This document shows, in pieces, positions 6,686 to 12,169 of a stretch of DNA of 12,169 nt. Origin of the DNA: Euperipatoides rowelli. Taxonomy: Eukaryota; Onychophora; Udeonychophora; Euonychophora; Peripatopsidae. The notes beneath the pieces are model-generated. The model was not told where the DNA came from, did not search any database, and saw only the letters and a list, made by a program, of their open reading frames with translations. Location: NCBI GenBank assembly GCA_003024985.2, contig PXIH01S0046493.1. The stretch is one strand, 5' to 3'. The first letter of the stretch is position 1. The number at the start of each line of letters is the position of its first letter. The translations under genes were made by a program, and so were the position numbers.

Positions 6686-7561
6686 CTCTATACCAGAGGT
6701 GTCAATAACGTTGCCCCGATCTACTGGTCGATCGATCTCCAGATGCTTTTTGGTAGACCGCCAATAATTATACAGTATATTTTCCAATTTTCAATAATTA
6801 AAATAATAATTAATAATAAAGATAAATATGTTTGTTTTATGTTAATATAATTCCTTTTTTTATTAGATAGTTATATAATACGTATCTGCTCTTCTTCTTT
6901 TAATAAATACCGGTAGTATTAATTGCATAATCATGGTGATACGTTATTAACATTAAATGCGCGAGGGGAAAAAATGAACATTTAAAATTAAAAGTGGGCT
7001 GCTTAAATGTTTTAATTAGTTAATTTACTTTTTGTTTGAAAAAAAAAAAGAAGAATGTTTTATTGGCAAAAATAATACCCATAATGGTAATTATTAAAAG
7101 AAATTTCATATCACATTAAGTTGGTTTATAATTCAAATTGTTCATTTAAAAAAAAAAATGAGAGAAGGAAATTTAATTTTTCTTTTTTAATGTAATAGAA
7201 ACATTCATTTGAAATAAATTGCTTGTTTCTAAGGAGTAATGGAGTGGCTAAGTACACTAATAAATATATAACTAAATACTTTATTTACAAAAAAAAAAAA
7301 CATGGAAATTGAAATCATTAATCAAAATACAATATTTGTCCATAATTTATAATTTCAGACATTTAGCTTCTTTTATTTTATAATTTACACCCCCCCCCCC
7401 CCACACTAGGAGAATCAACCTTGCAATGATCCCCTACAAAATTTTTGTTCACCCTCTCCTCCCTACCCCCTCATGGAATTTTTGAAAGAGTAGATCTTTG
7501 ATGGATTTTCACTGGCAAAGTAGATCTTATGTAAAATTTAGTTGACACCCCTGCTCTATAC
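6686..7561. mobile_element. hAT-type DNA transposon, 860-bp deletion derivative, perfect 8-bp target duplication
   Basis: The element spans 6694-7553. Its ends are CAGAGGTGTCAA (6694-6705) and TTGACACCCCTG (7542-7553), inverted repeats with one mismatch in 12. Both flanks are CTCTATAC (6686-6693 and 7554-7561). Terminal CAG...CTG and an 8-bp duplication are hAT features. A second inverted block, GATCTACT, lies about 24-27 bases in from each end (about 6718 and 7519-7526), a likely subterminal transposase site. The interior is AT-rich, contains a run of 13 C at 7390-7402 and several A runs, and has no transposase frame. It is therefore non-autonomous. The perfect duplication suggests that the boundaries are intact. 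Confidence 0.9.
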
Positions 7562-8019
7562 AATAGCCAATCATATTTCTCTTCTTATTTCCAACAGTTC
7601 TGGTTTTTAGTTTTAAAAGCGTCAAAATGAATTCCAATAAACGTCTAGTATTATGTAAAATATTTTTTTTTTTTTTACCTTATTTACTGCTTTTCAAAAA
7701 TTCATTTTCAAATATGTTTTCAAACTAAATCGATTGGGACAAAAACAACAATGTGCCTAATCTATTTAGGGAACCTAATATATGATTGGTTCAATGGCTA
7801 ATCAGACGGAGAGCAGTTAGGTATGCGTAAAAGTTGGATTTTTTTAAAAAAAAAATTACGGATAATGATGAACATCCATTAGTCTTTTAATTGTGCATGC
7901 CTGTCTGCAGTAGTGCAGAAGATCTTTATGGACAGTTAGAGCACAATGGCCAGCACAGCGTCAAACTATAAATAAGCCTTTACTAATTTATCAGTATTAT
8001 TTATTATTATTACTGTCAG
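7562..8019. other. Non-coding stretch with a T7A10 junction
   Basis: No gene was seen. A T7A10 block sits at 7839-7855 without a convincing hairpin or SINE body beside it. The moderately GC-rich segment at about 7890-7970 was not recognised. Confidence 0.5.
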
Positions 8020-8330
8020 TGGCTAACGAGGTAAAGTGCAAGGGTATTAACTGTTCCCTCTTCTGCATTATATGCCCATATATAATCATAAAAACAAGAA
8101 CCAAAAGTCTGTCAATTTGGAAAACACCTAGATGATTCCTGAACCCACCTTTCTCCTCTACTATCATTACAGTTACCATTATCACGATCACTATTATCAG
8201 TATTACTATTATTATTGTGATTTATTATTGTGTGGCATATCCAGAGGTGTAGGGATAACGACAGCTCCCCCTTCTGTGCAAGAGCATCTATTTCTATTTG
8301 GGTAGGCACCCTTCTAACTATTGTAGGTTT
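8020..8330. repeat. Two diverged fragments of one dispersed repeat around an ATT/ATC-rich tract
   Basis: The segment near 8034-8070 (AAGGGTATTAAC, CCCTCTTCTG) resembles the one at 8250-8281 (TAGGGATAAC, CCCCCTTCTG) in the same order. They look like two old copies of one repeat in direct orientation. Between them, 8160-8230 is an imperfect ATT/ATC low-complexity tract. TAGGCACCCT at 8303-8312 recurs inverted at 8555-8564. The family is unknown to me. Overlapping minus-strand frames in this interval are low-complexity by-products. Confidence 0.4.
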
Positions 8331-8554
8331 TAGTTGCTAAATGTCTGCTTTTTTGTTTTAGGATATGCTTTGTAATTATTTTTATAAAATAAGCACAAGA
8401 CAATCAAAACTGAGTGCAAATTTGTAAAGCTTATCAAATAATCAAATTATTCCAACATTTTTTTAAAAAAAGCTAATCAAATGATCAAATATAATCAAAT
8501 TGTTTGATCAAAAAAAAAAAAAAAAAGGCTGTCTAAAAATAAAATTTGATAGAC
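8331..8554. other. ATCAAA-rich low-complexity stretch
   Basis: ATCAAA and AATCAAAT words recur between about 8430 and 8512, with a T7A7 junction at 8458-8471 and an A16 run ending at 8526. No gene was seen. Confidence 0.5.
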
Positions 8555-8630
8555 AGGGTGCCTATATTTCCATCTTCGTCCCCCTCAAGTTGAAACCTGG
8601 CTACAACTTTGATTACTGTATTATGCTATT
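8555..8630. repeat. Repeat fragment, inverted relative to the 8303 copy
   Basis: AGGGTGCCTA at 8555-8564 is the reverse complement of TAGGCACCCT at 8303-8312, with partial similarity just outside both copies. CCCCCTCAAGTTGAAACC and CTGGCTAC follow. It may be the same dispersed repeat as at 8020-8330 in the other orientation. Confidence 0.35.
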
Positions 8631-8768
8631 GTTTTGTAACAGTAATTATTTATTTTATTATCTGTAATATTAGTCTAATCATTATCATTACTATTATCAT
8701 CATTTTCATTTTTCATCATTAACATCATCACTGTTAAAATCATTACCTGTTTCTATGATTATCATCTG
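8631..8768 (+). repeat. Imperfect ATC/ATT microsatellite-like tract
   Basis: ATTATCATT, CATCATT and related triplets recur through about 8675-8765 without a strict repeat unit. This is low-complexity DNA with no coding signal. Confidence 0.5.
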
Positions 8769-8769
8769 A

Positions 8770-9000
8770 ATCTAAGACCTATCATTGTCATGCAGCTAAA
8801 AACAGCCAAACAGAAGTCCGCTTGCATTCTATCTGCAAGCCGACCTCTGATTAGCTGTATTTTATTTATTTATTGATATTTTAATGTTTAAGTTGGAGTT
8901 AAGTTCAGGTTAGAAATCTTTTAATTTGATATTATATTCATGTTGGAGTTAGGGTCAGTTTAGGGTTCAATAGGCTGCATGACAATGATAGGTCTGAGAT
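8770..9000. mobile_element. Terminal-inverted-repeat element with large internal foldback
   Basis: The left end (8770-8795, ATCTAAGACCTATCATTGTC onward to GCAGC) and the right end (8975-9000, reverse complement) match at 25 of 26 positions. The 231-bp unit has no coding capacity. Inside the left part is a nested palindrome (8793-8857): CAGCTAA pairs with TTAGCTG, CAGA with TCTG, and GTC-C-GCTTGCA with TGCAAGC-C-GAC around a 7-base loop. In the right part, a segment with GTTGGAGTTA and CAG(G/T)TTAG occurs twice about 50 bases apart. I see no clear target duplication, so I cannot assign a superfamily. It may be a MITE-like or foldback element. Confidence 0.65.
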
Positions 9001-9026
9001 CCAGTCACTAGTGTTTCACTAAAACT

Positions 9027-9116
9027 ATGGGAGTAATGAAATACGAGACATGGATGAGAAGGTATGGCCCCAAGCTGATGCGGGACAAAGCGTTGTTTGA
9101 CAGATCAGTCAGATGA
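9027..9116 (+). CDS. Small unrecognised open frame, possible exon or pseudogene fragment
   Basis: An ATG at 9027 opens 29 codons ending in TGA at 9114-9116. The peptide is unusually balanced for this AT-rich DNA: MGVMKYETWMRRYGP, then a basic-acidic stretch ending FDRSVR. The GC content is clearly above that of both flanks. There is an in-frame stop not far upstream, so the frame would start here. No splice donor of good quality closes it. I do not recognise the family. It may be a fragment of a gene or transposon, or chance. Confidence 0.25.
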   Translation: MGVMKYETWMRRYGPKLMRDKALFDRSVR

Positions 9117-10140
9117 TGTTGTACTCCACACACACAATTTATCTTCAGACGCAGTCAGCGCAAACTCAGATAAAATCGTATTTTTACTGCCAAAGTTATT
9201 TTACAATACATTAAAAACTATCATTATAGTCACCTTATCTAAATCAATTTAGAATAGGATATTCATATTTTATAACTTTATTTTAACCATTTAATATTAA
9301 GATTTTATAATTTCTTGTATAACTTTTATTTTAGTAATGTTTTTTTTACAAGATCACACAGATTTTTAATAACTAAATACTGTACAATAAATATATTCCA
9401 TAGCACTATATATTTTTGAGAAAGGACCCTTTAACAAACTGCTGTTATAGAAACGATAAAGGGCAGCCTGCTCTTTTTTTAAAAAATTAAGACTAGTAAT
9501 TATGTTTTTGAAAAAGCTTAATGATTTTCTTGTAAATAAAATAATATACAGTATTATTGCATATGTTAAAAACTATTTTTAATGGCATGTAAATAAAAAA
9601 AGGTAATATCTAATTTAAGCATAATTTTCTAAAACGGGGACTAAAAATACCATAGCTGAAACAATTATGCTGATAATATGCTATACGTAACAAAAATCTT
9701 ATGTACGTCTTTGGAAAATGGACTTTGCATAGAGCGATTTCCATGTGTAAATCTTGGGTATAACTTCAACGACAAGTAACAAAGCCATACATGCTCAGAC
9801 ATGATTTTGCTACAAACCATGTTGAACCATCACATCGTAGTGACTGGCAAGCCTACATAATTATTTATCTGTCAAACTTCATCAGACCGGGGCTGCAGAT
9901 AAATTGTTGCGTGTATCGAGGAGACCTTAAGTATTAAGTGTGAGACCTGTTTTTTTTTTTAAAAAAATACAAATTTTTGCTGAGCTTTTTGATTTACTCC
10001 AACATGTAAATGAGAAATGTTTAGTTTATAATGATGCAAAAGTAATAAATATTTATATAAGGTTACACTAAAGTCTGCTGGTATGCTAAAGCATATTCTA
10101 CTAAAAAATAAACTTATAGAATTTATGGTATATCCTCATA
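9117..10140. other. AT-rich non-coding stretch
   Basis: It contains a short (CA)n tract near 9128, a T7A6 junction at 9474-9486 and a T11A7 junction at 9950-9967. The T11A7 block is preceded by CTTAA-GTA-TTAAG, a small hairpin (9926-9938), and by a GC-richer segment from about 9885. That arrangement is like the SINE 3' ends in this window, but I found no A or B box upstream. No gene was seen. Confidence 0.5.
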
Positions 10141-10341
10141 TCGTATCGGTCAGGAATACTGCCAGCCCCATGAGGGTAATTAATTCCCGGTATTAAGGGC
10201 TATACAGTATACCAACCAGGTTATGGACCACACACTATGGCTCGCACCTGACCGCACAGCTTGTACAGGACATCATATGACATTATATAATCTTATGGAT
10301 GTTGATAAACTGGATGTTGCTCTGTTATAAAACGTACTGGA
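10141..10341. other. Unrecognised GC-richer segment upstream of the gypsy-like fragment
   Basis: All three plus-strand frames are broken, and I see no integrase core in any of them. If the downstream frame is integrase-derived, the rest of the integrase is missing or scrambled here. CCAGCCCC and ACCTGACCGC suggest a distinct repeat, but I could not identify it. Confidence 0.4.
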
Positions 10342-10768
10342 ATGGCCAATTATCACATTCAGGACATAAATCACCCTGAGAAAATCAAGCAGGTGCATAT
10401 AGACAAGTTGAAAGCGTATACACAATGTAAGGTCATTGCGGACGATAATATTACAAACACCAAGACAGAGAATGTAGGCCTAACAAAATCTGTCGATGCA
10501 ATAACCACACCAGAAGAAACTGAGGAAACTATAGCACTAGCACAAAAGGAACAAGAAGAAGAAGAATATGCACACTACTTAAAGATCCTACACGAATATG
10601 ATTCAATTAAACCCCCAACTGAAACATTGGAAGAAGTTGAATCGAAAAAAAAAGAAATTTTCGGACGCTCTGAGTGAACTAAACAAAAAAGGAGAGTCCG
10701 ATAAATCCATCGATATTGAAGACCCTGAAATAAAAAAGAGTTATTTCCTAAGAAAAAGGAAGAAATAA
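10342..10768 (+). pseudogene. Ty3/gypsy-type retrotransposon, integrase C-terminal fragment, frameshifted
   Basis: The first frame (10342-10677, 111 codons) opens with a segment containing NYHIQD and VHIDKLKAY within its first 26 residues. That pattern (aromatic plus hydrophobic strand, then VH-D-LK-Y) is typical of the end of Ty3/gypsy integrases, just after the C-terminal domain. A glutamate-rich, low-complexity tail follows (about residues 55-105). At a run of nine A (10645-10653) the frame turns toward a stop at 10675-10677. The neighbouring frame stays open to a TAA at 10766-10768 and ends in a basic run, so one frameshift in the A run is likely. There is no integrase core, reverse transcriptase or LTR in the window. 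The in-frame stop upstream at 10306-10308 shows that the copy is truncated. The ATG at 10342 is therefore not a true start. Confidence 0.65.
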
Positions 10769-11049
10769 AGTACATTTTACCTGGGTAAAACAAAAAAATG
10801 GTAAGACAAGGTAAAGCAATACAAAGGTAATGTAAAGTAATTTTAAATAAAAACAACCCAATAAGTTGAAATTATGCTAATAAATTTTAGACATAAATTG
10901 AATCAAATCAAATTTTTGTTAATCAAGGCAAATCAAATTAAATTTTTTTATCTTTGCAAAGAAACAACAGTAACCTAAAATTCACATTAATTTAAATTAA
11001 AATTAAACTAATCAACAACACATAATCAAACAAATAAAAACAAACATAA
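10769..11049. other. A-rich non-coding stretch
   Basis: The plus strand is strongly A-rich with recurring GGTAA, GTAAAG and ATCAAA words. No LTR start, promoter or frame could be supported. If an LTR followed the gypsy-like fragment it should begin near here, but no paired terminal TG...CA repeat was found. Confidence 0.45.
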
Positions 11050-11253
11050 ATTTATTTAAAAGAAAGACAAGCTGCAGTTGCTGAGTACAGAGAGGGGAAT
11101 AAGTTTAATTGGGCAAATGTGTTTGACCAGCTAGAAAAAAAAAGGAAACTTCACTTCCATCAAAGGAAGGGAGTGAAGAAAATCCATATTATCAATAGAG
11201 ATTTCCAAAAAGAAAATTTTGAGAAAATGTTCATTTTCTTGAAAATACTTTAG
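11050..11253 (+). CDS. Weak open frame without ATG, possible decayed coding segment
   Basis: From just after the TAA at 11047-11049 a frame stays open for about 67 codons to a TAG near 11251. The middle part is less skewed than random AT-rich DNA and includes EYREG, FNWANVFDQLE and a basic KKRK run. There is no ATG near its start. It lies downstream of the gypsy-like fragment and could be part of the same decayed element. I do not recognise a domain, and chance remains likely. A bulged hairpin (CTTCAC at 11149-11154 with GTGAAG at 11173-11178) lies inside it. Confidence 0.2.
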   Translation: MYLKERQAAVAEYREGNKFNWANVFDQLEKKRKLHFHQRKGVKKIHIINRDFQKENFEKMFIFLKIL

Positions 11254-12169
11254 AAAATATTTTTATATACTCATCCATTTTTTTCTACAGAAGGTGATGA
11301 ATGACTGCTTTGTACAGAAAATTTTCTTAAACTTAAAAAAGTTTTGTTACAGTTGCATAATTTTTAAGAAATAGAGAGTGCATCTATTTTTTTTGAGAAG
11401 TAGTGAATACATCTAAACTAAAAGTTTAGAGATACATAAACCCTGTTACAATTTGATCTTTTTTGTGAAAGGATAGAATATATGAACCTTGTTAGTAATG
11501 TTTTTTTTATTGTTAGGGAGGTGAATTTTTGGATAGGAACTAACCAAAAGTTAGCTGAGAGACAGGCTGTTTTAATTTTGAGATAGAAGTTCCACCTAAA
11601 CTTTTTGGTGTTATGCTTATTTTGTTAGATGGAGGTTATATCTAAAATTTTTGTATTTATTGAATGAACTCATCTTGTTTATTTGGTGCAAAGTAGGCCT
11701 AAGGGAAAGGCTACTTAAAAGTTTTTTTTTTAGTTCAGATGCTAAGAATTTTTTGTTTAAGTTAAACCAAGCAAGTGATAATAATGCAAAGGTTTTAACC
11801 TTAAACTAAGCCTGTAAAGAAGGTATATCATACTTTTGTTTGTCTCAAGGGAGATACGTTGCACACTAATCTTGTATACAATCAATTTTTTGTAATTTTA
11901 CAGGCTCAATCAAAAATTTGTTTGCAGTTATTTTTGTTTCCTTAAACTGTTAAACAAAGTAATATATCAGGCTGACCGTCATTGGTCTATGCCAAGTTGT
12001 AGTTCAATATTAGTAAAGTAAAGTATCCTTTCATGCCAGGGAGAGAGTTATGTCATTTACCAAACAAAATTTTATTTTGTGAATGGCAGAATAAATTTGA
12101 CAATTTCTTCATTGAAGAATTATTTTGTTTAACAGAGGTTTGGAAATCTTAAATTAATGCTGAATCTCA
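11254..12169. other. T/G-rich non-coding stretch, no gene recognised
   Basis: The plus strand shifts from A-rich to T-rich with moderate G from about 11330 to 11950. A strong-looking splice acceptor (T-rich tract then CTACAG ending at 11290) is followed by a frame of only 27 codons, so an exon cannot be supported. TAGGCCTA is present near 11695. Nothing else was found. Confidence 0.5.

Noticed and set aside
6487-6787. Overlapping frames on both strands
   Set aside because: Both are translations of the family B SINE head and the hAT end; stop-free length comes from GC-rich repeat DNA.
8160-8230. CRISPR-like or tandem array
   Set aside because: The repeated triplets have no constant unit or spacers; it is an imperfect microsatellite.
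7997-8309. Two overlapping minus-strand frames rich in N, D, I, V and M
   Set aside because: They translate the ATT/ATC low-complexity tract in two frames; no protein family is visible.
10575-10856. 93-codon minus-strand frame
   Set aside because: It lies antisense to the gypsy-like fragment and its A-rich tail; the F, L and S bias is the complement of that A-rich sequence.
10769-11300. LTR following the gypsy-like fragment
   Set aside because: A purine run at about 11134-11147 could be a polypurine tract, but no paired TG...CA repeat or primer-binding site was found.
11278-11375. Exon after the CTACAG acceptor at 11290
   Set aside because: The acceptor looks good, but the frame used here closes after 27 codons and no peptide was recognised.

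Overview
This window looks like nuclear DNA from an AT-rich animal genome, most likely an invertebrate. The evidence is the low GC content, many long homopolymer runs, tRNA-derived SINEs with intact-looking B boxes, several hAT-type non-autonomous DNA transposons, and the absence of any long open reading frame. I cannot name the species. I see no complete protein-coding gene, no rRNA or tRNA gene, no CRISPR array and no bacterial-style operon. The window is best read as intergenic or intronic DNA filled with mobile-element copies, plus a few weak exon-like signals.

Layout, left to right. 1-870: unique AT-rich DNA with two short hairpins and a G14 run. 871-1134: a complete 248-bp hAT-like MITE with an 8-bp target duplication. 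1608-1974: a full SINE (family A, plus strand) with a 12-bp duplication. 2697-2731: a possible short first coding exon with a strong splice donor. 3140-3215: a fragment that resembles a dispersed repeat. 3605-4082: two head-to-tail SINEs on the minus strand (families C and B). 4168 onward: one hAT-like terminus. 4515-4780: a GC-richer unrecognised block. 5621-5914: a full SINE (family D, plus strand) with a 14-bp duplication. About 6024-6655: an older family B SINE split by a family A SINE, which has a perfect 9-bp duplication. 6686-7561: a complete 860-bp hAT deletion derivative with a perfect 8-bp duplication. About 8020-8620: fragments of a dispersed repeat and ATT/ATC-rich low-complexity DNA. 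8770-9000: an inverted-repeat element with a large internal foldback. 10342-10768: a decayed Ty3/gypsy integrase C-terminal fragment with a frameshift at a run of nine A. 10769 to the end: A-rich then T-rich DNA with no recognised gene.

The most interesting pattern is shared by SINE families that have different tRNA-like heads. Their 3' ends carry a short hairpin (or its remnant), then a T run passing directly into an A run, with the target duplication starting immediately outside. Several orphan T(n)A(n) junctions elsewhere in the window may be relics of the same process. The flanking duplications show that the T(n)A(n) block belongs to the inserted unit. The nested family A in family B insertion gives a relative age order.
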